NCBI RefSeq assembly: GCF_030697375.1
Contig: NZ_JAUYQD010000018.1
Coordinates: 124,001-188,000, forward strand
Length of the DNA stretch: 64,000 bases
Origin: Rhodoferax sp.
GTDB lineage: Bacteria; Pseudomonadota; Gammaproteobacteria; Burkholderiales; Burkholderiaceae_C
Direction: 5' to 3'
The stretch's first letter is position 1. Each line of letters starts with the position of its first letter. The notes beneath the pieces are model-generated. The model saw nothing but the letters and a program-made list of their open reading frames with translations, did not search any database and was not told the DNA's origin. A program made the position numbers and the translations under genes. Shown piece by piece: positions 46,084 through 54,919 of the stretch.

Positions 46084-47501
46084 ACTCTTTTGACACTTTG
46101 CTGCAGTCCCTGCGCGCCGTTGTGGGCGCTGCCAACGTCCTGACCGAAGGCGACCTGAGCGCTTGGGAGCAGGACTGGCGCAAGCGCGAGCGCGGCAAGG
46201 CCCTGGCCGTGGTGCGCCCTGCCAGCACCGACGAGGTGGCCCAGATCGTCAAACTCTGTGGGCCAGCGGGCGTTTCCATCGTGCCCCAGGGCGGCAACAC
46301 CGGCATGGTGGTGGGCTCCACCCCCGACGCCAGCGGCACCCAGATCGTCTTGAGCCTGCAACGCATGCAGCAGGTGCGCGCGCTGGACAGCGCCAACCTG
46401 ACCGTCACCGTGGAAGCGGGCTGTGTGCTGCAAAGCTTGCAGGAAACCTGCAAGAAGGCCGGATTTTTGTTCCCCCTGAGCCTGGCGTCCGAGGGCAGCT
46501 GCACCATCGGCGGCAACCTGGGCACCAACGCCGGCGGCACCCAGGTGGTGCGCTACGGCAACACGCGCGAACTCTGCCTGGGGCTGGAAGTGGTCACCGC
46601 GCAGGGCGAGGTGTGGAACGGCCTGAGCGGCTTGCGCAAGGACAACACCGGCTACGACCTGCGCCACCTCTTCATTGGCTCCGAAGGCACGCTGGGCATC
46701 ATCACCGCCGCCACGATGCGACTCTACCCCCTGCCCGCCGCCCAGCTCACCGCCTTTGCCGCCGTGCCCTCGCTGGAAGCGGCGGTGGAACTGCTGGGCC
46801 TGGCGCACCGCTTTTTGAGTGCCGGGCTGACAGGTTTTGAGGTGATGAGCCAGTTTGCCCTGGGCTTGGTGGTCAAGCATTTCCCGCAGCAAAAGGTGCC
46901 CTTCCAACAGGATGCGCCCTACTGTGTCGTCTTGGAAAACTCCGACCACGAGTCCGAAGCCCACGCCCGCACCCAGTTCGAACGCCTGCTGGAAGCCGCT
47001 ATGGAACATGGCTGCGTGCTGGACGCCGTGGTGGCCGAAAGCATGGCGCAGGCCAAGGCGCTGTGGCACATCCGCGAGAGCATTCCCCTGGCGCAGGCGC
47101 AAGAGGGCCTGAACATCAAACACGACATCTCGGTCGCCGTCTCGCGTATTCCGGAATTTGTGCGGGTGACCGATGCGCTGATCCAGCAATCCTTTCCCGG
47201 TGCACGCATGGTCAACTACGGCCACCTGGGCGACGGCAACCTGCACTACAACGTGCAAGCGCCGCTGGGCGCGGATGCACAAACGTTTCTGAAAGAACAG
47301 GAGCCCGCCCTCAATGCCCTGGTTTACGCATCCGTGGACCAGTTCGGCGGCTCCATCTCCGCCGAACACGGCATCGGCAGCCTCAAGCGTGACAAACTGG
47401 AACACCACAAGTCCCCGGTGGCGCTGCAGATGATGCGGGCCATCAAGACGGCGCTGGACCCGCAGAATGTGATGAATCCGGGAAGGATGATTCGGGTTTG
47501 A
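46080..47501 (+). CDS. FAD-linked oxidase, GlcD/D-2-hydroxyglutarate dehydrogenase-like
   Basis: A 473-residue flavoprotein of the VAO family. FAD domain: VVRPASTDEVAQIVKLC, IVPQGGNTGMVVGSTPD, GNLGTNAGGTQVVRYGNTRE and YDLRHLFIGSEGTLGI. Substrate domain ends with NYGHLGDGNLHYNVQAP, SISAEHGIGSLKRDKL and PQNVMNPGRMI. It oxidises D-2-hydroxyacids (D-lactate, D-2-hydroxyglutarate or glycolate are candidates). Translationally coupled to the DUF2069 gene. Confidence 0.9.
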   Translation: MNSFDTLLQSLRAVVGAANVLTEGDLSAWEQDWRKRERGKALAVVRPASTDEVAQIVKLCGPAGVSIVPQGGNTGMVVGSTPDASGTQIVLSLQRMQQVRALDSANLTVTVEAGCVLQSLQETCKKAGFLFPLSLASEGSCTIGGNLGTNAGGTQVVRYGNTRELCLGLEVVTAQGEVWNGLSGLRKDNTGYDLRHLFIGSEGTLGIITAATMRLYPLPAAQLTAFAAVPSLEAAVELLGLAHRFLSAGLTGFEVMSQFALGLVVKHFPQQKVPFQQDAPYCVVLENSDHESEAHARTQFERLLEAAMEHGCVLDAVVAESMAQAKALWHIRESIPLAQAQEGLNIKHDISVAVSRIPEFVRVTDALIQQSFPGARMVNYGHLGDGNLHYNVQAPLGADAQTFLKEQEPALNALVYASVDQFGGSISAEHGIGSLKRDKLEHHKSPVALQMMRAIKTALDPQNVMNPGRMIRV

Positions 47502-47505
47502 GGCG

Positions 47506-48027
47506 TCAACGGTATTTGGCGTCCATCGCCCGGTTGGCGGCAATCTCTTTTTCGTAGCGATCGCCAATCGCCAGCAGCATTTCCTTGGTGAAGTACAGGT
47601 CGCCGCGCTTTTCGCCGTGGAATTCCAGAATATCGGTTTCCACGATGGCGTCCACGGGGCAGCTTTCCTCGCAAAATCCGCAAAAAATGCACTTGGTGAA
47701 GTCGATGTCGTACCGCTTGGTGCGGCGGGAGCCATCGGCGCGCATCTCAGACTCAATCGTGATGGCCAGGGCCGGACACACCGCCTCGCACAGCTGGCAC
47801 GCAATGCAGCGTTCTTCCCCGTTTTCGTAGCGCCGCAGCGCATGCAAGCCACGAAACCGGGGCGACAGCGGCGTTTTTTCCTCGGGGTACAGCAGCGTCA
47901 CCTTGCGCCGAAAGGCATAGCGCATGGTCAGCGCCAGACCCTTGAGCAACTCCAGCAGCATAAAACTGGAGAGGAAGTCTTTGAGGGAAAAATTGGTGGG
48001 CTTTGCGGCCGGTGTATGTGTGGTCAT
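47506..48027 (-). CDS. nuoI: NADH-quinone oxidoreductase subunit I (stand-alone)
   Basis: A 173-residue peripheral-arm subunit of complex I with two 4Fe-4S clusters: [12 protein letters not shown] and [12 protein letters not shown]. The N-terminal amphipathic region ([20 protein letters not shown]) anchors it to the membrane side, and [17 protein letters not shown] is typical of NuoI. No other nuo gene is near, whereas nuoI normally lies inside the nuo operon. It is either a second copy or a relocated gene. The ATG at 48027 is preferred over an upstream extension without family similarity. Confidence 0.9.
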   Translation of the reverse strand: MTTHTPAAKPTNFSLKDFLSSFMLLELLKGLALTMRYAFRRKVTLLYPEEKTPLSPRFRGLHALRRYENGEERCIACQLCEAVCPALAITIESEMRADGSRRTKRYDIDFTKCIFCGFCEESCPVDAIVETDILEFHGEKRGDLYFTKEMLLAIGDRYEKEIAANRAMDAKYR

Positions 48028-48201
48028 GGTCCATGACTCCTCCAGCACAATCTTCTGGTGATCATGCGCGCATGGGGAAGAAAAGTGAACCGCCACATTC
48101 CGGCGCTTTGCGAAAACGCAAGGCCGCCCGCCAAGTGGGTGCAATCCAGGGTTCAACCACCCGTGTGCCGGGGCGAATTTAAAGTCGCCATCACTCCAAT
48201 T

Positions 48202-48378
48202 GCTAGCAAATTAGTAGCGGCTTACGCTTATTGCACGGGGGCCAAGTGCCTATTTCGCACCGAAGTCAGACGCAATCCGGTCGGATCTGTCTATTTCACT
48301 TGAAACCTATTCTTTTTCTATTCACAATCACCGTAAGCCATTGTTGCAATTGATAAAAATAGATCATCCAAGTATTCA
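48202..48378 (+). repeat. Dispersed intergenic repeat, long copy 1
   Basis: Starts GCTAGCAAATTAGTAGC and shares interrupted identity over about 170 bp with 50333-50507, including ACTTGAAACC and CTTTTTCTATTCACAATC. The gap 48028-48393 holds nothing else recognised except, presumably, promoters for nuoI and the yjjJ-like gene. Confidence 0.7.
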
Positions 48379-48393
48379 GCATACACCTAGAAA

Positions 48394-49713
48394 ATGAAGC
48401 CCCAAAAGCAAACTTTGATCCACTATCTGGAGAACCAGGGTGCCCGCACGTCCCAGGACATTCAAGCGGCGCTCAAGATCAGCCAGCCAACGGCTTCCAG
48501 GCTCCTGGCGTCCATGTCGGACGAGGTTATTGCCTTGGGGAGCGGCAGGTCCACGCGGTACGCCGTGGCCCACCCGATTGGCAATGCGGCCGCGCAGCAG
48601 CCTATCTGGCGCATTGACGAAGATGGGCAGGCGCAGCGCATAGGTTTGCTGAGTTTTTTAGCCAGATCCCAGATCCACATCGAGGCCGAAGGCGTGAACA
48701 CATTGTTTGAGCCCTCGGTGCAAGCGGAGCTGCCGTGGTACCTGTCGCCCTTGCGGGCGCAAGGCTTTCTGGGGCGCTTGCTGGCCCAAGGTCTGTCGTC
48801 CTACGGCCTACCGTCTGCGCCCGAGAAATGGGATGCGCATGCGGTGCTGCTTGCCGCACTGCATACCCATGACGCCCCGGGCAGCCTTTTGCTGGGCGAT
48901 GAGAGCCTGAAAAAATCTGCCAGCCCCCCGTTGATTCCACACAAAAACCCGGAAACAGCGCTGGATGCCGTGTCTTCGGATGTGGCGCAAACCCTGCCGG
49001 CGGGTTCGTCGGCTGGCGGTGAACAAGCCAAATTTCTGGCGATCACCGAGTCGGACGAACACGTTTTGGTGAAATTTTCACCGCCGCTGGGCACACCCTT
49101 TGGCGACCGCTGGAGCGATTTGCTGTACGCAGAGGCTTTGTGCAGCGAGGTGCTCGCGCGCCATGGGCACGCAGTGGCCCCCACCCGCGTGGTGCAAACA
49201 GCCAGCCGGACCTACCTGATGAGCTGGCGTTTTGACCGGATGGGGCGCGGTGGGCGCACGCACGTGGTGGCGCTTGGGGCAGTGCACCACGCGTTTGTGC
49301 CCGGACCCTACGTCCACTGGGCCTCCACCTGTGAGGCTTTGTCCCGCCAAGGGCGCTTGACCGCATCGCATGCGCAGTCCAGCGCAGAACTGCTTCAGTT
49401 TGGGCGCTTGATCGGCAACACCGATATGCATTCGGGCAATGCCAGTTTGCGGGTGCAGGGGACGACCCTGGCGGAGATTGCCAAGGGGAAATTCTTGTTG
49501 GCGCCGGTGTACGACATGCTGCCCATGCGCTGGAAACCCGACCCCATGCTGGGACTGTTGGACTACGAACCCTTCACCCCGGATGGCTTGCTGGTCAGTG
49601 CCCAGGCGCGCGCTGCGGCGCAGGATTTTTGGCTGTCCTTGTCCGAGCACCCGAAGGTCAGCGTGTCGCTGCGCCAGGTGGCGTCTGCAATGGTCACACG
49701 CATGGGCGTGTAG
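48394..49713 (+). CDS. yjjJ: YjjJ-type HipA-family kinase-like protein with N-terminal HTH
   Basis: A 439-residue protein like E. coli YjjJ. Residues 1-60 are a winged helix (IQAALKISQPTASRLLASMS). The rest is a HipA-type Ser/Thr kinase fold: KFLAITESDEHVLVKFSPP, YLMSWRFDRMGRGGRTHVVA, FGRLIGNTDMHSGNASLRV with the catalytic-loop Asn/Asp, and LLAPVYDMLPMRWKPD. Unlike classical HipA there is no separate HipB; the HTH is fused. It could inhibit growth by phosphorylating a translation factor (inference). Confidence 0.88.
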   Translation: MKPQKQTLIHYLENQGARTSQDIQAALKISQPTASRLLASMSDEVIALGSGRSTRYAVAHPIGNAAAQQPIWRIDEDGQAQRIGLLSFLARSQIHIEAEGVNTLFEPSVQAELPWYLSPLRAQGFLGRLLAQGLSSYGLPSAPEKWDAHAVLLAALHTHDAPGSLLLGDESLKKSASPPLIPHKNPETALDAVSSDVAQTLPAGSSAGGEQAKFLAITESDEHVLVKFSPPLGTPFGDRWSDLLYAEALCSEVLARHGHAVAPTRVVQTASRTYLMSWRFDRMGRGGRTHVVALGAVHHAFVPGPYVHWASTCEALSRQGRLTASHAQSSAELLQFGRLIGNTDMHSGNASLRVQGTTLAEIAKGKFLLAPVYDMLPMRWKPDPMLGLLDYEPFTPDGLLVSAQARAAAQDFWLSLSEHPKVSVSLRQVASAMVTRMGV

Positions 49714-49779
49714 ACCAACACAACCCATCCCCAAGGCCTGCTCAGGCCTGCCAAACCCCACGCCACTTCGCCCCTATCT

Positions 49780-50178
49780 TCAAGACTTGAACGGGTGTTC
49801 AGCAAACTGCTTGGCGTTGTCGCAGATGGCGTACCACGCGGGTTTGCTGGACACGAACTCGTGGAATTGATTCCGAACGCCTGGATCGTCGTCGAGGACG
49901 TTGGCGGCGATAGGGAAGGAGTCGGCTTGCGAAGTGACTTCTCCCAGCGCAGTGCCGCATATCTTGCAAAAGCATCGGGCGTATTGGTAGGGCGCCTCGG
50001 GCGCATAACGCTGAACCTGGTCTTGGCCCGCAATCCAATGCAGCGTCTCTTTCTTGACGAACACAAAGGTACTGGCGCCCACCTTGCGGCAACGCGCGCA
50101 ATGGCAGGTCCCCATCATGGTCGGCGGCGCCGACAGTTCGAATTTCACGGCTTTGCAGCAGCAGCTTGCTTGGATCAT
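49780..50178 (-). CDS. GFA-family (glutathione-dependent formaldehyde-activating-like) protein
   Basis: A 132-residue zinc protein with the GFA pattern: ASCCCKAVKFELSAPPTM, GTCHCARCRKVGAS and YARCFCKICGTALGEVTS supplying the Cys ligands. Most family members are of unknown substrate; the founding enzyme makes S-hydroxymethylglutathione. It stands alone, convergent with the yjjJ-like gene. Confidence 0.85.
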   Translation of the reverse strand: MIQASCCCKAVKFELSAPPTMMGTCHCARCRKVGASTFVFVKKETLHWIAGQDQVQRYAPEAPYQYARCFCKICGTALGEVTSQADSFPIAANVLDDDPGVRNQFHEFVSSKPAWYAICDNAKQFAEHPFKS

Positions 50179-50332
50179 CTTTTCCTCCCTGGTGCACCTC
50201 TTCCGGCGACCGATTCGTCGGATTCGATTTACACTGTATAAATATACAGCAATGCATCACACGACACAACACCAGGAGGAACGGTAGGGCTGGCCTTTTA
50301 ACGATGGGTTTTGGCCGGAGGATTTCACTTTT

Positions 50333-50507
50333 GCTATGAAATAAATAGCTGCTTGCGCATAGTCCATGCGGGCTATCTGCCCATTTGGCACCTAAGTCAA
50401 GCGCAATCTGGCCCGCTCTCGGCAATGCACTTGAAACCCCATCTTTTTCTATTCACAATCGTCGCAGGCCATTGCCAAGCCGAAGAAAAACCATTCCTCC
50501 AAGGATT
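50333..50507 (+). repeat. Dispersed intergenic repeat, long copy 2
   Basis: Starts GCTATGAAATAAATAGC and continues TGCTTGCGCATAGTCCATGC. It parallels the copy at 48202. It fills most of the gap 50179-50521 before the acyltransferase gene; no other feature was seen in that gap. Confidence 0.72.
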
Positions 50508-50521
50508 CACCCGCCCCCCAC

Positions 50522-51160
50522 ATGCCATTGCCCAGGCCGCCCAACCCAGTGAAACGTATGCTCATTGCCCTCTACGGCTATGGGATGGCGGCCTTGCTGT
50601 TCGCTTTGTGGGGCGTTTTGAAGCTGACGGTGCGGGTGCGGCACATCAATCGTCCGCCCCACTTTGCGCAACAACGCACCATCGATTGCGCCTGGCACGA
50701 CTGCCTGATGCCCTATTTCGCGGGCGCCATGCGCTACCCCAAGCCCTACGTCTGGATGAACCATCCGGCCTGGTACATGCGGGGCGTGCATATCTATCTC
50801 GGGTGGATGGGGGTTCGTCGACTGGTGCTGGGTTCGTCGGGGCACGGGGGCCGCCGGGCCTTGCAGGAACTTGCGCCCTTGCTCACCGCGGGCGCCAGCA
50901 CCTTCCTCAATCCCGATGGACCCTATGGACCGGCCCATCAAGTCAAGGACGGCGTGCTCGATCTGGCCCTGCAAACCGGCGCGCCCATTGTCGCCATCCA
51001 TGTCCGTTGCCACCGCGCCTGGCGGGCGCCCACCTGGGACCGGAAACTGATCCCCTGGCCGGGCAGTCTGGTGGAACTGGTGTACAGCCCGCCCTGGCAG
51101 GCGACGGCCGAGAACCGGGAAGCCCTGCGCGCCATGATCCAGAGCCACCTGAATGGCTAA
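50522..51160 (+). CDS. DUF374-type lysophospholipid acyltransferase-like protein
   Basis: A 212-residue membrane-associated protein. An N-terminal hydrophobic helix (LIALYGYGMAALLFALWGVL) precedes the acyltransferase-like part: CAWHDCLMPYFAGAMRY (H-x4-D-like), VLGSSGHGGRRALQELAP, FLNPDGPYGPAHQVKDGVLD and TGAPIVAIHVRCHRAW. The family is predicted to acylate lipid A precursors or phospholipids. The ABC exporter gene converges on it 11 bases later. Confidence 0.8.
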   Translation: MPLPRPPNPVKRMLIALYGYGMAALLFALWGVLKLTVRVRHINRPPHFAQQRTIDCAWHDCLMPYFAGAMRYPKPYVWMNHPAWYMRGVHIYLGWMGVRRLVLGSSGHGGRRALQELAPLLTAGASTFLNPDGPYGPAHQVKDGVLDLALQTGAPIVAIHVRCHRAWRAPTWDRKLIPWPGSLVELVYSPPWQATAENREALRAMIQSHLNG

Positions 51161-51170
51161 AACTGCCCCC

Positions 51171-52946
51171 CTACTGCACCCGCTCCCCGGTTTGCAAGCG
51201 CCACAGCGCGGCATAACCACCGTTGCGCGCCACCAGTGCGTCGTGGGTGCCGCTTTCCACAATGCGGCCCGCTTCCAGCAAATGGATGCAGTCGGCCTGG
51301 CGCACGGTGGACAGGCGGTGGGCGATGACGATGGTGGTGCGGTTGCGGCTCACCACCTCCAGTGAGCGCTGGATGGCGGCTTCGGTTTCGTTGTCCACCG
51401 CACTGGTGGCTTCGTCCAGGATCAGCACCGGCGGTTGTTTGAGGATGGCGCGGGCCAGTGCCAGGCGCTGGCGCTGGCCGCCCGAGAGCTTTTGCCCGCG
51501 TTCACCAATGCGCGTGGCAAACCCCAGGGGCAGCTTGGCTATGAACTCGGTGCATTCCGCCGCGCGCGCGGCCTCGGCAATGTCGCTATCGCTGGCGCCT
51601 ACCGCGCCATAGGCAATGTTGTCGGCCACGGTGCCGTCGGTCAAAAAAGTGTCTTGCGACACATAACCCACCGCGCGGCGCAGGTCCTGCAAGTTCAGGC
51701 CGTCAATCGGCTGGCCGTCCAGCAAGATGCGCCCCGACTGGGCGGTGTAAAACCGCAGCAGCAGCTTCACCAGAGTGGACTTGCCCGAGCCGGTGGAGCC
51801 GACAAACGCGGTGGTTTGGCCTGCGGGAATCGTGAGGTGGATGTCTTGCAAGGTGGGGCTGGCGTCGTAGGCAAAGCCGACATGCTCGAACTGCAATTCG
51901 CCCTTGACCATGGTGATGGGGAACGGCTGCCCTTCGTAGGGGATGTTGATGGGGGTGTCCAGCAGCTTCATGGCCCGGTCGATGGCGGCCACCGAGCGCT
52001 GGTACATATCGGCCACATCGGCCAGGCCGGTCAGCGGCCACAAGAGGCGCTGCGTCAAAAACACCAGCACCGAATACGCACCCACCGCCAGCTCGCCGTG
52101 CAGCGTCAGCCAGCCGCCGTAGAGCAAGGTGGCGGTGAAACCGCTCAAAATCGCCATGCGGATCACCGGCGTGATGGCCGAGCTGAAGCGGATGGCGCGG
52201 GCATTGGCGCTGCGGTAGGCGTTGCTGGCTTGTTCTATGTGGTTGGCTTCAAAACCCTCGGTGGCAAAGGCCTTGATGGTGGCCAGGCCCAGCAGGTTGT
52301 TGTTGAGGCGCGCACCCACATCACCCGCCGCTTCGCGCACTTCGGCGTAGCGCGGGGCCAGGCGTTTTTGGAACCAGAAGGCGCCAAACAAAATGAGGGG
52401 CACCGGCAGCAAGGCAATCAGGGCGATGCCCGGCTGCAGTGCAAAAAACACGGCGCTGACCATGAGGCTGGAACAGAACACCTGGATGATCTGGTTCGCG
52501 CCGCCGTTGAGAAAACGCTCCATCTGGTTGATGTCGTCGTTCAAAATGGCCATCAGGTTGCCGGTGCGCTGGGTCTCGAAAAACGCCATCTCCAGCTTTT
52601 GCACATGGCGGTAGGTGTCCAGGCGCAGGTCGTGCTGGATGTCCTGCGCCAGTTGGCGCCACTTCACCTCGTACAGGTACTGGAACAGCGACTCGCCACC
52701 CCAGACCAGCACATTGAACACCCCCAGCGCCAGCAACTGGTGCCAGGTGTTGGTGATACCGACGACTCCCAGCACGTGGCGGGCTAAAAAACTGTCTTCG
52801 CCTTTGACGACCACATCCACCGCCGCCCCGATCAAGACTTCGGGCAGGATGTCAAAGAACTTGTTGAGTACCGAGTAGAGCGTGGCCAGGCGAAAGTCGC
52901 GGCGGTATTGGCGGGCGTAGCCGAAGAGTCTTTGGATAGGGTGCAT
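51171..52946 (-). CDS. ABC exporter with fused membrane and ATPase domains
   Basis: A 591-residue half-transporter of the MsbA/multidrug type. Residues 15-320: six membrane helices. Residues 345-585: ATPase with Walker A FVGSTGSGKSTLVKLLLRF, Q-loop YVSQDTFLTDG, signature KLSGGQRQRLALARAIL, Walker B PVLILDEATSAVDNET and the switch His in TIVIAHRLSTV. It would work as a homodimer exporting lipids or drugs. Substrate not deducible. Confidence 0.93.
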   Translation of the reverse strand: MHPIQRLFGYARQYRRDFRLATLYSVLNKFFDILPEVLIGAAVDVVVKGEDSFLARHVLGVVGITNTWHQLLALGVFNVLVWGGESLFQYLYEVKWRQLAQDIQHDLRLDTYRHVQKLEMAFFETQRTGNLMAILNDDINQMERFLNGGANQIIQVFCSSLMVSAVFFALQPGIALIALLPVPLILFGAFWFQKRLAPRYAEVREAAGDVGARLNNNLLGLATIKAFATEGFEANHIEQASNAYRSANARAIRFSSAITPVIRMAILSGFTATLLYGGWLTLHGELAVGAYSVLVFLTQRLLWPLTGLADVADMYQRSVAAIDRAMKLLDTPINIPYEGQPFPITMVKGELQFEHVGFAYDASPTLQDIHLTIPAGQTTAFVGSTGSGKSTLVKLLLRFYTAQSGRILLDGQPIDGLNLQDLRRAVGYVSQDTFLTDGTVADNIAYGAVGASDSDIAEAARAAECTEFIAKLPLGFATRIGERGQKLSGGQRQRLALARAILKQPPVLILDEATSAVDNETEAAIQRSLEVVSRNRTTIVIAHRLSTVRQADCIHLLEAGRIVESGTHDALVARNGGYAALWRLQTGERVQ

Positions 52947-53035
52947 GGCGTGCGGGTGAGTGGGGGGCGTAGTTTAAGCAGAACCCCGTTACACGCCAGG
53001 CACAAGATACAAACTGGCGCATGCCGTGTTGCGGT

Positions 53036-53461
53036 TTACCACGCAGGCGCGGGGTAGAGCTTGCGCACGCCCATCCACTCCAGCTCGGCCAGCACACCAA
53101 CCGTGAGCGCCTGCGAGACCAGGAATGCCACGCCCAACAGAGTGGGTGCCACCAGACTGCTCGCCAGCAGCCCCAGGCAGCCCAGCACCCACAGCGCGTT
53201 GGCGCCGATCAGCAACCAGACCGCGCCGGCGGGAATCGTCTTGCGGGTGGCGATCCAGGCAATACCCAGCACAAAAACCCCCAAGGCCACGCCGGACCCC
53301 AGCACCAGGCTGGCGGGCAGCCCCAGCAGCGGCGCCAGCGCATCGGCAAACGCGCATTGCAGCAGGCCGGTGGCCACACCGGTGGCGGCGTCCAGCCACA
53401 ACACGCGGCGCAGAAAATGGGGAGACGCCAGCAGGGATGACAACAAAGACGCAGTGGACAT
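53036..53461 (-). CDS. Small four-helix membrane protein
   Basis: A 141-residue membrane protein with about four helices (RVLWLDAATGVATGLLQCAF, LVLGSGVALGVFVLGIAWIA, AVWLLIGANALWVLGCLGLL, GVAFLVSQALTVGVLAELEW). Function unknown. It is divergent from an XRE regulator 159 bases away, which may control it (inference). The start MSTASLLSSL at 53461 is preferred over a longer version. Confidence 0.75.
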   Translation of the reverse strand: MSTASLLSSLLASPHFLRRVLWLDAATGVATGLLQCAFADALAPLLGLPASLVLGSGVALGVFVLGIAWIATRKTIPAGAVWLLIGANALWVLGCLGLLASSLVAPTLLGVAFLVSQALTVGVLAELEWMGVRKLYPAPAW

Positions 53462-53619
53462 GGGAAACTCCTTGAATGGATGACTGTGGATGGGCTCCGA
53501 CACCACGACCAGCCAGACCGTGGCGCGGTGTCAGGGTCCATCATCGGCGCGCCAGCACCGCGGGGCCATGACCTCCCAGGTAATGGGCGCACCGCTGCAA
53601 CACGCTTTACCATGGCGCC

Positions 53620-54441
53620 ATGACCGCCACTTTGCACATCCCGACGCACCCACCCCGCGCCACGCCCCAAGCTTTTGGCGACCATTTGCGGCACTGGCGC
53701 CAACACCGGCGCCTGAGCCAACTGGATCTGGCCATGGACGCCGAGATTTCGACACGCCACCTGAGTTTTGTCGAAACCGGGCGCTCGGTGCCCAGCCGCG
53801 AGATGGTGCTGCGCCTGTCCGAGCGCCTGGGTATCCCGCTGCGCGAACGCAATGCCCTGCTCGTGGCCGCAGGCTACGCGCCCATGTACCGCGAACGCGC
53901 CCTGGACGACCCGGCGCTGAGCCCGGCACGCCAAGCGGTGGAGCTGATCCTGAAAAGCCACGAGCCCTACCCGGCAATTGCCATCGACCGCTACTCGAAC
54001 CTGGTGGCCGCCAACAGCGTGGTGCCGCATCTGCTGGTGGGGGTTGATGCCGCGCTGTTGCAGCCGCCCATGAATGTGCTGCGCGTGAGCCTGCACCCGC
54101 AAGGGCTGGCGCCCCGGCTGGTCAACCTGGCGCAATGGCGCACCCATTTGTTCGAGCGCTTGCGCCAGCAAATCGCCGCCAGCGCAGACCTGAAGCTGGT
54201 GGCCCTGCTGCAGGAATTGCAGGCCTACCCCGTTCCCGAGGGCACCGACCTGCGGCTGGAGGGCGAACACCTCGGTATCGCCATGCCGTTCAAACTCAGA
54301 ACCCCGGGCGGCGTGCTCAGTTTCATCAGCACCATCACCATCTTCGGCACGCCGGTGGATGTGACGCTGCAGGAGCTGGCCATGGAAACCTTCTTTCCGG
54401 CCGATGAGTTCACCAAGCAGACCTTGCAGCAACTGGTATAA
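53620..54441 (+). CDS. XRE-family regulator with MmyB-like ligand domain
   Basis: A 273-residue transcription factor. Residues 15-80 are an XRE helix-turn-helix (LRHWRQHRRLSQLDLAMDAE, ISTRHLSFVETGRSVPSREM). The remainder is the MmyB-like PAS-type domain (YPAIAIDRYSNLVAANSVVP; LSFISTITIFGTPVDVTLQE) that binds small hydrophobic ligands in relatives. It probably regulates the divergent membrane protein gene. Confidence 0.88.
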   Translation: MTATLHIPTHPPRATPQAFGDHLRHWRQHRRLSQLDLAMDAEISTRHLSFVETGRSVPSREMVLRLSERLGIPLRERNALLVAAGYAPMYRERALDDPALSPARQAVELILKSHEPYPAIAIDRYSNLVAANSVVPHLLVGVDAALLQPPMNVLRVSLHPQGLAPRLVNLAQWRTHLFERLRQQIAASADLKLVALLQELQAYPVPEGTDLRLEGEHLGIAMPFKLRTPGGVLSFISTITIFGTPVDVTLQELAMETFFPADEFTKQTLQQLV

Positions 54442-54592
54442 ATCATTCACAGCCCTAAAATTAACAGCCTTAATTTAAGCTACTAATTGATATTTATCCT
54501 TATAAACGCTATTTTTAAAGCCATTAAACTTCCAAAGTAATACCCTGCTTGCTACACTGCAAGTCCCTATTGCCGTGGATGAGGAGTGTCTT

Positions 54593-54919
54593 GTGCTGGA
54601 TTTTGGATTTGCATCGGAGCAGGAAATACGGGCCGCGCTGGGACAAAGACTGCGGGCACAACGCCTGGTCAAAGGCCTCTCACAGGCCGATCTGGCCGAG
54701 CGCTCCGGCATCAGCCTCAGCACGGTGAAGCTGATTGAAAGCAAGGGGCAGTGCACGCTGGAAAACTTCCTGCGGACGCTCATCGCCCTGGGTCTGGTCG
54801 ATGAACTGCAAGCCCTCTTTGTCCTCAAGCCCCAATCCATCGCCCAAATGGAACGGGCAGAACACGGCAAGCGCCTGCGCGCCCCGCGCAAGGTGCGCTT
54901 GGCGGAGCCGTCCCCATGA
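54593..54919 (+). CDS. hipB: HipB-like antitoxin, XRE-family regulator
   Basis: A 108-residue antitoxin/repressor. HTH: LGQRLRAQRLVKGLSQADLA, ERSGISLSTVKLIESKGQCT. It should neutralise and autoregulate the HipA toxin encoded next, with a four-base overlap (ATGA). The GTG at 54593 has GAGGAG six bases upstream; a GTG at 54575 is an alternative. The region just upstream (54442-54574) is AT-rich and likely carries the promoter and HipB operators. Confidence 0.88.
   Translation: MLDFGFASEQEIRAALGQRLRAQRLVKGLSQADLAERSGISLSTVKLIESKGQCTLENFLRTLIALGLVDELQALFVLKPQSIAQMERAEHGKRLRAPRKVRLAEPSP

Noticed and set aside
45957..47852. Long minus-strand open frame of 631 codons opposite the FAD oxidase
   Set aside because: It is antisense to a gene with clear FAD-oxidase motifs; its composition is a codon shadow of high-GC DNA and it shows no domain.
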